Assembly (NCBI GenBank): GCA_024655885.1 | Contig: JANLFN010000003.1 | Location: 94,792-158,791 of the forward strand | Source: Eubacteriales bacterium | GTDB taxonomy: Bacteria; Bacillota; Clostridia; Acetivibrionales; JANLFN01 | DNA length: 64,000 nucleotides | Direction of reading: 5' to 3' | Shown: one piece after another, positions 44,877-53,390 of the stretch | Numbering within the stretch: the stretch's first letter is position 1 | How the letters are laid out: every line of letters begins with the position of its first letter | The notes under the pieces: generated by a model | What the model was told of the DNA's origin: nothing | Database searches by the model: none | The model's input: the letters and a program-made list of their open reading frames with translations, nothing else | Translations under genes and position numbers: made by a program

Positions 44877-45074
44877 TTACGCCCGGATCCTCTCAATAAC
44901 GATGCGGTGGTCCACCAGTGCCATCTCTTTTATTTTCGCATTGATATACTTTTTCTCGTAAAAGATGTTCTCCAAGCACAGCTGGTCCCCTTCAGGCAGA
45001 ATCTTATCCACCGCCTCCAGAAAAAGTATTTCGTTCCCGTCTTCATCCAATAAATACACATTGGCTTCACACAT
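44877..45074 (-). CDS. cooT: CooT-like nickel-binding protein
   Basis: 65 residues, starting MCEANVYLLDEDGNEILFLE with the conserved Cys2 and Glu3. In Rhodospirillum rubrum CooT is a dimeric nickel-binding protein for carbon monoxide dehydrogenase maturation, with Cys2 as key ligand; the Pfam family (PF10133) was earlier called a predicted RNA-binding protein. The pattern LLDEDGNE and VLENIFYEKKYINAKI-like core (here LCLENIFYEKKYINAKI) agree with small beta-barrel members. ATG 45074 follows AAGAGGTGACGAAAA. Behind leader copy 4, about 210 bases downstream of its terminator. Confidence 0.85.
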   Translation of the reverse strand: MCEANVYLLDEDGNEILFLEAVDKILPEGDQLCLENIFYEKKYINAKIKEMALVDHRIVIERIRA

Positions 45075-45285
45075 TTTTCGTCACCTCTTACTTTTAGAAA
45101 TACCGTTTCCCTTGTCCTTTTCTTAAATCACGGCACCTGCTCCCGGCCTTCCCGCACCATCTCATCCTGTTGCCTCCCCTTTGGAAATGTCCGCAGGCCT
45201 TACAGTTTTAAAAATCCTGTGGAAAAGGGGAGCATTCATATAAAAGCCAATACCCGGGCATGAAAAAACCGATTCCGTCAAAAAA

Positions 45286-45447
45286 CAAAAAAGCTACAAA
45301 AATTTTTATTCTTCCTGAGATTAAAAACCTTCGTGGCTTTTCATTCAAAAGATTCAATTTTCCAGGCAATATCCCGCTGCCCTCAAATCTCCCTGCCTGT
45401 CCACAACCCTTATATAAAATTATATGACATCTTTGCACACATGTCTA
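45286..45447 (-). promoter_or_regulatory. Double-hairpin-type leader RNA, copy 4 (cooT operon), with promoter
   Basis: Promoter TAGACA (45442-45447), 17 bases, TATAAT (45419-45424). The second element is clear: AAAAGCC-ACGAA-GGTTTTT (45323-45341), also the 5' arm of a terminator with 3' arm AAAAATTTTTGTAGC and a T-run (to 45286). The standard first hairpin is not evident; instead CAGGCA (45394-45399) can pair with TGCCTG (45363-45368). It is the most divergent copy. Confidence 0.65.
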
Positions 45448-45514
45448 TGATTTTTTTTATATCGTTTAAAAAAAGTCTTACCCGTCTGTCCTTGAAGGGG
45501 ATACCGCCGGCATT

Positions 45515-46390
45515 TCACTCACGGTAAACCCTACGGGTCCTGGCACCGGCTTCCCTCCACTGCTTCAGCGCCTTCCTCGCTTCGGATATGGTCACCGCCG
45601 TTTCGGTAAACTCAAAATCGTCCTTGTCCTTCAGGATCTCCATCAGGTGCCCCACACGGGGCAGCCTCAAGTGGACGCTCCGGATCTTCCCCGCCTCCGA
45701 AAAAACTTCCTTGGGAGTCCCTCTGAGGACCACCTGCCCCCCGTCCATAACATAGCAGTAGCTGCAGTAAAGGGGTACAATATCAATATCGTGGGTGGAA
45801 AGCACCACCGATATCCCCATCTCCTCCTGGGCCTCCTTCAAGAGCTTCATGATTTCACTGACACCCAGGGGGTCCAGTCCCGCCGTCGGTTCGTCCAGCA
45901 CCAGCACTTCCGGCTCCATGGCCAGGACGCCCGCAATGGCCACCCTTTTTTTCTGCCCGAAGCTCAAGAAGTGGGTGGGTTTATCCTTAAGGTGGAGGGT
46001 CCCCGTCCTCTTCATGGCCTCCTCCACCCTCCGGCGGACTTCTTCCTCCGGCAGCTTCATGTTGACCACACCAAAAGAAATATCCTGGTACACGCTGGCC
46101 GAGAACAGCTGGTTGTCAGGATCCTGGAAAACAATGCCCACCCGCCTGCGCAGCTCCTTAAGGCCGCTGCGGGAGTAGTCCAGCGGCTTTCCGTCCAGCA
46201 AAACCAAGCCGGATAGCGGCTTCAGTATTCCGTTCAGATTCAAGAACAGGGTTGACTTGCCGGCCCCGTTCCCCCCCAGGATGGCCGTGGTTTGACCCCT
46301 TTTGATGTCAAGGGTCACGCCCTTTAAGGCCTGAGTTCCGTCGGCGTACGTGTAATGAAGGTCTCGTACCTCCAGTATGTTTTCATCCAT
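45515..46390 (-). CDS. cbiO: Cobalt ECF transporter ATPase CbiO
   Basis: 291 residues. Walker A GGNGAGKST near residue 39, signature near residue 140 as LSFGQKKRVAIAGVLAM (Phe in place of the second Gly, common in CbiO), Walker B VLVLDEPTAGLDPLG and the H-loop STHDID. It drives the transporter formed with CbiQ and CbiM/CbiN. The start base 46390 is also the last base of cbiQ. The operon is under a cobalamin riboswitch, which points to cobalt rather than nickel. Confidence 0.92.
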   Translation of the reverse strand: MDENILEVRDLHYTYADGTQALKGVTLDIKRGQTTAILGGNGAGKSTLFLNLNGILKPLSGLVLLDGKPLDYSRSGLKELRRRVGIVFQDPDNQLFSASVYQDISFGVVNMKLPEEEVRRRVEEAMKRTGTLHLKDKPTHFLSFGQKKRVAIAGVLAMEPEVLVLDEPTAGLDPLGVSEIMKLLKEAQEEMGISVVLSTHDIDIVPLYCSYCYVMDGGQVVLRGTPKEVFSEAGKIRSVHLRLPRVGHLMEILKDKDDFEFTETAVTISEARKALKQWREAGARTRRVYRE

Positions 46391-47181
46391 TAAAGCAGTC
46401 CTCCTGTAAGCTGCGGCATAAGCAAGGCAGCCAGAATAAGCGCCAGGTTTACCAGTACCGCCGCGGCATATCCCGTCCAGCGGACATTAAAAGGTTCCTC
46501 CAGCACATTCAGTTCACCGTCGTACCCCCGGGCCTCCAGGGCGGTGTACAGCTCATCCGAGCGCTTGTAAGCGCGGATGAAAAGAGTGGAGGCAAGGGCC
46601 CCCAGGGAGCGGTATCCCGAAGAAAGGCTTGAATATCCCAGTCTGGAGTCCTGGGCCGTATGCATGGTATCCGCCGTTTCCAGCAGTACAAAAATAAACC
46701 GGTAAATAAGCCCCATCAGCTCTACCAGGAGCTTGGGCACCTTCAGCCTCCGGAGGGCTCCCAGCAAATCCACCATGGGTGTGCTGAGAGACAGGTAGTA
46801 CAGGCAGGAAACCGCTCCCAGGGCTTTGAAGAAAAGCCGCACCGCATTGTGAATTCCTGCCAGGGATACACCGATATGGGTCCCTGCCGCATAGACCGAA
46901 AATATAAAAACACCCGGATTGTCCGAAGCATTCACCGCAATGGTCAAAACCCCGATGACCAGAAAGGACATGGGCACAAGCAGCAGCTTCATGAAAAGGG
47001 CCGGAGGGGTGCCGCCCCTGCAGACGGTCACCCACCCCATGATGAAAAGGACCAGAACAGATATGGCTATGGAATTTGCCCACAGGCAAACCCCCAGGGT
47101 CAGTAAGGCAAACAAAAGCTTTTGCATGGGGTCCGTCTTTTTTAGCTTTGATAAATAGGCATAATTGTCTATATTGATCAT
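46390..47181 (-). CDS. cbiQ: Cobalt ECF transporter T component CbiQ
   Basis: 263 residues with about five membrane helices. The coupling-helix Arg motifs that contact the ATPase are visible: TALEARGYDGEL near residue 225 and the preceding RAYKRSDEL. The N-terminal NIDNYAYLSKLKKTDP is typical of CbiQ. Start overlaps the cbiN stop as ATGA, and its end touches cbiO. Could energise stand-alone S components as well. Confidence 0.92.
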   Translation of the reverse strand: MINIDNYAYLSKLKKTDPMQKLLFALLTLGVCLWANSIAISVLVLFIMGWVTVCRGGTPPALFMKLLLVPMSFLVIGVLTIAVNASDNPGVFIFSVYAAGTHIGVSLAGIHNAVRLFFKALGAVSCLYYLSLSTPMVDLLGALRRLKVPKLLVELMGLIYRFIFVLLETADTMHTAQDSRLGYSSLSSGYRSLGALASTLFIRAYKRSDELYTALEARGYDGELNVLEEPFNVRWTGYAAAVLVNLALILAALLMPQLTGGLL

Positions 47182-47504
47182 GATTTCTCCACACTATTTT
47201 TCGTTTTGCGTCCCCGGACATACCCTATGTAGTAGCCGATGAAGCCCGCCCCCAGCGCTGCCTGCATTGCAAAAAGCAGGCTCTCGATTTCTCCGCTGGG
47301 CGGCTCCCATACGGGGGAGAACCAGGGTTTATAATCCGCATTGATTTCGGTAATCGCCTGTTCCGCCCGGCCGTCGGCCCCGCCGAACTCGGCATCTTTA
47401 AGCAGAAGAAGCGGTATGACGGCAATGGCCACCACAAGGACAACCAGTAGGATATTCTTTCTCAGCATGCTGCTCTTTCCTGCCGTATTGCTCATCGTGC
47501 TCAT
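47178..47504 (-). CDS. cbiN: Cobalt transport protein CbiN
   Basis: 108 residues with two membrane segments: an N-terminal one ([18 protein letters not shown]) and a C-terminal one ([20 protein letters not shown]). The extracellular part has [12 protein letters not shown] and the hallmark [19 protein letters not shown]. CbiN assists metal insertion into CbiM. Overlaps cbiM as ATGA. Some nickel systems have a different small protein (NikN/NikL); the sequence here is CbiN. Confidence 0.9.
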   Translation of the reverse strand: MSTMSNTAGKSSMLRKNILLVVLVVAIAVIPLLLLKDAEFGGADGRAEQAITEINADYKPWFSPVWEPPSGEIESLLFAMQAALGAGFIGYYIGYVRGRKTKNSVEKS

Positions 47505-48247
47505 ATTCTTACCTCCTCCGATAATATCCTCAGATCTTTTAATTCATTGCTGCTGTAAGCAAGCAGCGCATTGAATATCAAAACCGTAAGCAGTCCCTCG
47601 CTGATTGCCAGCGGTATCTGGGTGACCGCGAAAATGCCCATGAATTTCACAAGGGATGCGGCAAATCCTCCCGTCTCCGCAGGGAAGGCCAGCGCAAGCT
47701 GTACCGAAGTCGTCACGTAGGTGAGCAAATCTCCCAGGGCAGCGGCGAGAAATACGGCCAGCCACTGAGGGCCCTTCATTCTTTTGACCAGCTTGTACAC
47801 CCCAAAGGATACCAGGGGCCCCACCACCGCCATGGAAAAGGTGTTCGCCCCCAGTGTGGTAAGGCCGCCGTGGGCAAGCAGAAGCGCCTGGAACAGCAAA
47901 ACGATGATGCCCAATACGCTCATGGCCGTGGGCCCGAAAAGGATGGCACCCAGGCCTACGCCGGTGGGATGGGAGCAGCTGCCCGTAACCGAAGGTATCT
48001 TAAGGGCGGATAAAACAAAGGCAAAAGCCCCGGCCATAGCCAGCAGCATTTTCAGCTTGGGATTCTGCTTGACGGTTTTCTGGATGGAAAACACACCCAT
48101 CACAAGAAAAGGAATGACCAGAACACCCCAGGATATGCACCATACAGGGGGAAGAAAGCCTTCCATAATATGCATGGCAAAAGCCGCCTGCGGCATAAGA
48201 AGGATCATTAGCACAAGTCCGAGACCAAGTTGGTACTTTTTCGACAC
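47501..48247 (-). CDS. cbiM: Cobalt ECF transporter substrate-specific component CbiM
   Basis: About 248 residues. Start GTG 48247 is chosen, with ATGAGGTG upstream; the frame extends three residues further. A signal-like segment [14 protein letters not shown] leads to [12 protein letters not shown], where the mature N-terminal Met-His forms the metal site in CbiM/NikM. Family marks include [17 protein letters not shown] and [18 protein letters not shown]. First gene after the cobalamin riboswitch. Confidence 0.92.
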   Translation of the reverse strand: MSKKYQLGLGLVLMILLMPQAAFAMHIMEGFLPPVWCISWGVLVIPFLVMGVFSIQKTVKQNPKLKMLLAMAGAFAFVLSALKIPSVTGSCSHPTGVGLGAILFGPTAMSVLGIIVLLFQALLLAHGGLTTLGANTFSMAVVGPLVSFGVYKLVKRMKGPQWLAVFLAAALGDLLTYVTTSVQLALAFPAETGGFAASLVKFMGIFAVTQIPLAISEGLLTVLIFNALLAYSSNELKDLRILSEEVRI

Positions 48248-48424
48248 GACAATCACCTCATGTAATTATTTGAAAACAACCCATATTTCTCCGTTTCACG
48301 GCATAACACTAAAAAAGCGTCTGAGGAAATGCACTCACCCTGTGCAGAAAGGTATGTAGTCCCCCGTAAGGTCGTAATCAAAAGGGGAATAGAGCCTTAC
48401 TTGCCGGATCCGTACATAAACTGA

Positions 48425-48451
48425 AACCTCCTGACTAAAAATCAGGAGGTT
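48425..48451 (-). promoter_or_regulatory. Hairpin between cobalamin aptamer and cbiM (expression-platform candidate)
   Basis: AACCTCCTGA and TCAGGAGGTT make a perfect 10-bp stem with a 7-base loop, about 80 bases after the aptamer. The U-run after it is short (TTTCAGTTTA), so it is a weak terminator; it could be the switching element of the riboswitch. The rest of 48257-48424 shows no gene. Confidence 0.5.
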
Positions 48452-48528
48452 ATCCATATCCGTATAAACAGATTTTGCACATTCAAATCACCCTCCATCT
48501 CTCGTAGAGTTACTGGCATTGAATAACA

Positions 48529-48704
48529 GGCAGGTCTTCTGGCTAAAGCATCCTCACCCTCCTTGCCTTCCCGGCTTACCAGTGGCACTCGTCGGAGGAC
48601 TCCTCTATTACAGCGGCGGGACCGCGCGGGATTTTCACCCGACTTCCCTTTTCACCAGTTATGATTCTATCCGTCCGCATCATAACTGACACCTGTTTCA
48701 AATG
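48529..48704 (-). ncRNA. Cobalamin (AdoCbl-type) riboswitch
   Basis: On the mRNA strand the characteristic blocks occur in order: ACAGGTG near the 5' end, GGTGAAAATCCCGCGCGG with CCCGCCGCTGTAA, AGTCCTCCGACGAGTGCCACTGG, and finally AGCCAGAAGACCTGCC at 48529-48544. These are the conserved cobalamin-riboswitch elements, including the B12 box GCCACTG. It precedes cbiMNQO and should shut off cobalt uptake when cobalamin is plentiful. Confidence 0.95.
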
Positions 48705-48718
48705 TTTAGTTTTTCTAT

Positions 48719-48747
48719 ATTTTATTTTAGCACTCCTGTGCCGGCAA
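48719..48747 (-). promoter_or_regulatory. Promoter for the riboswitch-cbiMNQO transcript
   Basis: TTGCCG (48742-48747), 17-base spacer, TAAAAT (48719-48724); the predicted start is a few bases before the first conserved riboswitch block. Confidence 0.6.
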
Positions 48748-48881
48748 TGCAATAAAAACTTTCTAAGACAAGGGGAGGGTTAGTGTGAAAACAATGTAAG
48801 CTGAGAAAAGGAAAAAGAGAAAAATAAATAAAACCTGCTTGCCTTAAACAACAGGAAAGATATAAAATATTAATAAAGCTA

Positions 48882-49673
48882 TTACCGTGAAAGCTGTGAT
48901 TGAGCCGATTCTTTTTGATAGGGTAAAGAAAGCTTCTCCATGTCGGCAAGTATTGTGTCAATATCCTTTTGACAATCATCCAGTTTTTTAAGGAGAAGTT
49001 CAAGAAGTCGGCATTCACTTCTTGTGAGCTTTCCACAAACAGCAGATTCAATTTCATCTAGTGGCCTTTTTATCCTGCGACCAACTGCACTTAACACATC
49101 CGAAGAGGTAATGCAGCCTTTTTCCACAAGAGTATTAAGCAAATTGCGTCCGCTTAATCCCATAATATTGCTTAAAACAGAAGAAAGCTTAAAGCCATGT
49201 GTTTGGAGGAATTTCTCAAGCCTATTTAAATCCCTGGACCTCTCCTGCACAAACGATTTATGTAACCTTGAATATTCCCTTAAATTGCGGATCTCTCTGT
49301 CAGGAATAAAGCTTGCTGTTAACAAGCCGTGCCTTAGTAAAGTTGCAATCCACTCTGCGTCTTTAACGTCCTTCTTCCTTCCGGGAAGATTGCGCATGTG
49401 ATGAGCATTAACAACGAGTAATTGCTCATAATCCTTCAAATGTTCCTCAATGGCTTCATATACTGGTATCCAATAGACACCTGTGCTTTCCATAGCGATA
49501 TTTGAGCAGCCATTCCCATAAAGCCAGTTAACAAAATCAATTAAGCCTGACTGTGTGGTTTTAAATTGCTCACGAATCGTATTTGGCTTTTTGCCTTTGC
49601 CCTTTAAAATACATACCTCAATCATGTCTCTATGAACATCTACTCCGCAGCAACAATTTAAAAGGGCTTGCAT
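48882..49673 (-). pseudogene. IS110-family transposase, C-terminally truncated
   Basis: 263 residues against about 400 in full-length members. The N-terminal DEDD RuvC-like domain is present (CCGVDVHRDMIEVCIL, AMESTGVYWIPVYEAI, KKDVKDAEWIATLLRHGLL), but reading stops after EKLSLPYQKESAQ, before the Transposase_20 domain that carries the catalytic Ser. No continuation is seen in other frames of 48722-48881. The element is therefore probably inactive and marks a rearrangement between cbiMNQO and Opp module A. Confidence 0.85.
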
Positions 49674-49850
49674 AAAAAATCACTCCTACAGATTTATTTG
49701 CAGGAATGATTGTCTGAATAAATGAAATTTAGTGTACGCTGTCATGCAGCAGTTCTCTGTGCTCAAAGACAATCTGATCATGTTCTAACAACGGAGTTTA
49801 TCTCCAAACCGTCCCTCGACCTTCCTGCCTAATCATTATATCATCTTGTT
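49674..49850 (-). ncRNA. Possible bridge-RNA region of the IS110 element
   Basis: In IS110-group elements a non-coding bridge RNA lies between the left end and the transposase start. The corresponding 177 bases here contain hairpin-forming pieces such as GGAGATAAACTCC, a pair GACAATCATTCCTGC near the gene, and CAGTTCTCTGTGCTCAAAGA. Assignment rests on position only; the target and donor loops were not identified. Confidence 0.35.
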
Positions 49851-49880
49851 TTCATCTGTTCTGCTGCGTCAGATTTGTCA

Positions 49881-49926
49881 TGGTTGTTCTTCTGTCTGGT
49901 TTAACCAGACAGAAGAACCGTCCCCT
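49881..49926. repeat. Long palindromic repeat (GTTCTTCTGTCTGG type), copy 1
   Basis: GTTCTTCTGTCTGG-TTTAA-CCAGACAGAAGAAC followed by CGTCCCC. The same palindrome occurs at 60429-60487 with longer arms. This type is dispersed in many Clostridia genomes. Here it separates the IS110 remnant from a methyltransferase gene and could also stop transcription. Confidence 0.8.
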
Positions 49927-49955
49927 TGCCTATTGTCTCAGTCTCTTTTTTATCC

Positions 49956-50702
49956 CTACTTCTCCGCTACAACCAGGAACATGGGGGTGGACCTGTAAAG
50001 GATCCTGTCCTCTTCATCCTGAACCCTGTCGGTGATGTCCGCATTGATAAAGATCTCCTTAAAGCCCACCTCCAGGAGGGCCCCCGCATCCCAGTGAGGG
50101 CGCAGGCGGGTGCTTAAAAACAGCTCTTTGGCGATTCGGTCCCCTTCTTCCGGGTTCACATGGCCCAGGCGGTGAATTCCCCGCCTCTCGGCTTCCGCTT
50201 TGTCCTCTTCATATTTTTTCCGCATCTCCGGGTCATTCAGGTGCAGGTTCCAGTTGGCGTCGAAAATCAGCAGTCTCCCGCCGGGCTTTAAAACCCGGCG
50301 CCACTCCGCATAGGCGGCCTGGGGGTCATGGAGGGTCCATGTCAGATTCCGGCACAGCAGCAGGTCAAAGGAGTCATCCTCAAAGGTGAGGAGGTGGGAG
50401 TCCATCTTGAGAAATTTCGCCGTCAGCCCCACCGTCCTCATGTTGTTCTGCGCTTCGGCCAGCATGTTGCTGCTGCAGTCGACGGCGGTCACCCTATGGC
50501 CCATCTCGGCCAAAACCATGGCGAAAAAGCCGGGGCCTGTGCCTATATCCAGCACCTCCAGGGGGTTGCCCGCAGGTCTGTGCTCGTCGATCAGGTTCGC
50601 CCAGGCCTGCTTTTTAAAGCTGTTCATCTCCTTCCAGATGCCTTCGCTGTAGCGGGAAGCCTCTCCTTCCCAATAGTTCTCAATCCTTGTCTGCATTTCC
50701 AT
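49956..50702 (-). CDS. Class I SAM-dependent methyltransferase, metal-transporter-linked family, copy 2
   Basis: 248 residues from ATG 50702 (AAGGAGAGGATCGCT upstream); the frame extends upstream without family character. Motif I VLDIGTGPGFFAMVLAEMGH near residue 49, acidic TAVDCSSNMLAEAQNNM, then LLLCRNLTWTLHDPQAAYAEW and LLIFDANWNLHLNDPEM. C-terminal HWDAGALLEVGFKEIF and ILYRSTPMFLVVAEK match copies at 29968 and 54485. Last gene of module A, about 120 bases after the binding-protein gene. Confidence 0.86.
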   Translation of the reverse strand: MEMQTRIENYWEGEASRYSEGIWKEMNSFKKQAWANLIDEHRPAGNPLEVLDIGTGPGFFAMVLAEMGHRVTAVDCSSNMLAEAQNNMRTVGLTAKFLKMDSHLLTFEDDSFDLLLCRNLTWTLHDPQAAYAEWRRVLKPGGRLLIFDANWNLHLNDPEMRKKYEEDKAEAERRGIHRLGHVNPEEGDRIAKELFLSTRLRPHWDAGALLEVGFKEIFINADITDRVQDEEDRILYRSTPMFLVVAEK

Positions 50703-50823
50703 AGCGATCCTCTCCTTTTTATTCAACCTCAAATTTTTTCCACGGGAAGCCGAGATGGGACAAAACTCCGGCTGTTCCCCGTCTGCGGTTTTGATAAAAA
50801 ATTCAACCCCGCTTGCAGGGCGG

Positions 50824-52467
50824 TCACTTGACATCCAGTTCTTCCCATTTCACAGGGGAATAGGAGTTGGTGCCGAAGGCGAACCCGCTCACCTTTTTGT
50901 TGAACACAAAAATCTCATCAGGGTAATAGAGGGGTGCACACACCGCCTTCTGATACATCAGGGCGAATATTTCGTCGTACTTTTTCTGTCTTTCGTTCTC
51001 ATCCATGAGGGGCATCACCTGGTCGATGAGCTTTTCCAGTTCCGAATCCGACCAGGCCACCGCCGCCCCGTCTTTAGTCTTATGGAAAAGGCCCATGAGG
51101 AAGCCGTGAGGGTTCCAGGAATCCGAATAGGTGCGGTAGATAATCAGGTCATACTGCCTGTTTGTCCAGAGGGCATCATAGTATGCGTTGGATTCCAGCA
51201 TTTGCAGGTTCAGCTTGATCCCTATTTCCTGCAGCTGGGCCTGGGTAAACTCGCACATGGTTTTCCACTCGGGGTATTCCTGGTTCTGGAGCACCAGGTT
51301 CAGCTCCAGGGGCTTGCCGTCTTTCTCCAAAATTCCGTCGCCGTTGGTATCCTTATAGCCCGCCTTTTCCAGCAGGTCTTTGGCTTGGGCCTGATCATAC
51401 TCGTACCACTGGTTGTTGGCCTCGGTCACATAGGGGACGGTAAACTGGAAAAGCCCCTGGGCCGGCTTTCCCACTCCGCCCAGCAGGTTGTCCACCATGC
51501 TCTTTTTGTTCAGGGCCAGGTTGATGGCCTTGCGCACATGGATATCCTGCAGCAGCGGATTCTGGTAGTTAAAGACCAGAAAATAGGATGTGGTGCTGGA
51601 GGTGCTCTCCATTTTAAGGGTGTCGCTGTTTTTAATGGTGGGAATACTCTCCAGGGGGATCTTGCCCATGGTTCCCCCCGAGAAGTCCACCTCTCCGCTC
51701 TTTAAGGCCATCACCCTGGACTGGGGGTCAGGAATGACCTTCAGCACAATTTTGGAAAGGTTGGGCTTTTTGCTCCAATAGTTGGGGTTGGGCACCAGCA
51801 CGGCCTGCTGGTCCTTGGTATAGCTTTCCACCATCCAGGCTCCCGTACCGATGGGCTTGACAAACTTGCCCTTCACGTCTCCCTTGGGTTCCACCGCCGA
51901 CGGGCTGATGATGCGGACAGGCCGGGGGTAGGTGAGCTCTGAGAGAAAAGGATAGTAGGCCTTGTCAAAGGTGAGCTTAAGGGTGTACGGGTCCACCGCC
52001 TCCACCGACTTTAACGCATTTGAAACGTTTAATGAGGAGTTGGCCGGGTCCCCATACCACCTCTCCATGGAAAACTTGGCCGCTTCGGCGTTGAAGTCGG
52101 TGCCGTCCGAAAATTTGACGCCCTTGCGCAGGTGAAAGGTATATACCTTGCCGTCTTCCGAAATGTCCCAGGATTCGGCGAGGGAGGGCAGGATTTCCCC
52201 TTTTTCCCCGTATTCCACCAGCCCGTCGTAAATCATGGGGTAGGCCTGGATCAGGCCTTTATAAGAGGCAGCGTCCAGCTGGTCGACGCCCACGTCGGTG
52301 GAAACCGCCACCACCAGCTGTTTGTCATTGGCGCTCTGCCCGGTCCCAGGCTGTTGGGTGTCCGAGGCCGTTCCGCTGCACCCTGCCGTAAAAGCAGCCA
52401 GCAAAAGGAAAATCAAAGCCACAGCCCTCTTTTGCTCCTTAAAAATTTTTTTGACAAAAGAATTCAT
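50824..52467 (-). CDS. Extracellular solute-binding lipoprotein, family 5 (OppA/NikA-like), module A
   Basis: 547 residues. Signal peptide with lipobox FTAGCSG near residue 30. SBP_bac_5 marks: ESWDISEDGKVYTFHLRKG and KFSDGTDFNAEAAKFSMERW, then IGTGAWMVESYTKDQQAVLV and DNLLGGVGKPAQGLF. The N-terminal VAVSTDVGVDQLDAASYKGL resembles NikA-type nickel-binding proteins more than peptide OppA, but the ligand cannot be proven. Overlaps the OppC gene as ATGA. Confidence 0.87.
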   Translation of the reverse strand: MNSFVKKIFKEQKRAVALIFLLLAAFTAGCSGTASDTQQPGTGQSANDKQLVVAVSTDVGVDQLDAASYKGLIQAYPMIYDGLVEYGEKGEILPSLAESWDISEDGKVYTFHLRKGVKFSDGTDFNAEAAKFSMERWYGDPANSSLNVSNALKSVEAVDPYTLKLTFDKAYYPFLSELTYPRPVRIISPSAVEPKGDVKGKFVKPIGTGAWMVESYTKDQQAVLVPNPNYWSKKPNLSKIVLKVIPDPQSRVMALKSGEVDFSGGTMGKIPLESIPTIKNSDTLKMESTSSTTSYFLVFNYQNPLLQDIHVRKAINLALNKKSMVDNLLGGVGKPAQGLFQFTVPYVTEANNQWYEYDQAQAKDLLEKAGYKDTNGDGILEKDGKPLELNLVLQNQEYPEWKTMCEFTQAQLQEIGIKLNLQMLESNAYYDALWTNRQYDLIIYRTYSDSWNPHGFLMGLFHKTKDGAAVAWSDSELEKLIDQVMPLMDENERQKKYDEIFALMYQKAVCAPLYYPDEIFVFNKKVSGFAFGTNSYSPVKWEELDVK

Positions 52468-53375
52468 GTTTTTTTCTCCTCTCCTATTTTAAAGAATGAT
52501 ATTTTAAGCAGTGGGCGTTTTGCCCGCAGGCCCCCTCCCTCCTGTTTTCCCTGTCCTCCTGTTCCGGGGCTGCTGATGGCCTTCTGCAACCCCTCTCCCA
52601 CAAAGTTGAAGGCCATCACCGCCAGCATGATGGTGAGCCCGGGAAAAAGCATGAGGTGGGGTGCCGTTTCGATGTAAGGCTTGCTGTCGCTGAGCATGGC
52701 GCCCCATTCGGGGGTCGGGGGCTGGGCTCCCAGGCCCAAAAAGGACAGGCCGGAAATGGCCAGGATGATAGAGCCGATTTCCAGGGTAGCCAGCACCAGG
52801 ATGGGCGATACGGCATTGAGGAGGATGTGCCGGAAGACCACCTTGAGGTGGGAATCACCGCAGGCTTTTGCCGCCAGCGTAAAATCTTTTTCTTTGATTT
52901 GCAGCACCATTCCCCGTATAATTCTGGCAAAACTGATCCACCAGACCGCCGCAAGGGCAAGCAGCATATGGATGAGTCCCGGCCCCATGAGGCCGGTGAT
53001 GGCCAGGGCCAGAATCATGCTGGGAAAGGCCAGCAGGATGTCGATGATGCGCATAATCCAGTTGTCCACTCTGCCCCCCACATATCCCGCTATGGTTCCG
53101 ATGGGGATGCTGATGGCCAGGATCATTCCCAGGACCAGTACGGCGTCCAGAAGGGAAGTCCTGGTGCCGTAAAGGAGACGGGACAGAATGCACCGTCCCA
53201 GCTGGTCGGTCCCCAGGGGATGGGCTGAAGATGGGGGCATCAGCTTGTGCTCCAGGTCCACCTTCAAGGGGTCCGCCGGTGCGATATAGGGCGCCAGCAG
53301 GCTGGCGGCAAAAAAAGCCAGGATGACGACCAGTCCCGCCACTGCCTGCTTTTGCCGGAAAAATTTTTTAGCCAT
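52464..53375 (-). CDS. Opp/Nik-type permease (OppC/NikC-like), module A
   Basis: About 303 residues from ATG 53375, nine bases after AAGGAGG; the ATG three codons earlier sits too close to the same site. Features: LGTDQLGRCILSRLLYGTRTSL, the EAA-like loop AAKACGDSHLKVVFRHILLN, and GLSFLGLGAQPPTPEWGAML. The C-terminal tail GGQGKQEGGGLRAKRP is long, polar and unusual for the family. Confidence 0.86.
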   Translation of the reverse strand: MAKKFFRQKQAVAGLVVILAFFAASLLAPYIAPADPLKVDLEHKLMPPSSAHPLGTDQLGRCILSRLLYGTRTSLLDAVLVLGMILAISIPIGTIAGYVGGRVDNWIMRIIDILLAFPSMILALAITGLMGPGLIHMLLALAAVWWISFARIIRGMVLQIKEKDFTLAAKACGDSHLKVVFRHILLNAVSPILVLATLEIGSIILAISGLSFLGLGAQPPTPEWGAMLSDSKPYIETAPHLMLFPGLTIMLAVMAFNFVGEGLQKAISSPGTGGQGKQEGGGLRAKRPLLKISFFKIGEEKKT

Positions 53376-53390
53376 GGCACCCATCCTCCT

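Noticed and set aside
45208-45438. A 76-codon minus-strand frame upstream of cooT as a gene.
   Set aside because: It runs through the leader hairpin, terminator and T-run, has no ribosome site and no recognisable family character.
45515-48247. Assigning the cbiMNQO-like operon to nickel because of its nickel-like neighbours.
   Set aside because: The small subunit is CbiN by sequence and the operon is behind a cobalamin riboswitch, both pointing to cobalt.
48882-49673. Active IS110 insertion sequence.
   Set aside because: The reading frame ends before the Transposase_20 domain and no frame continues it.
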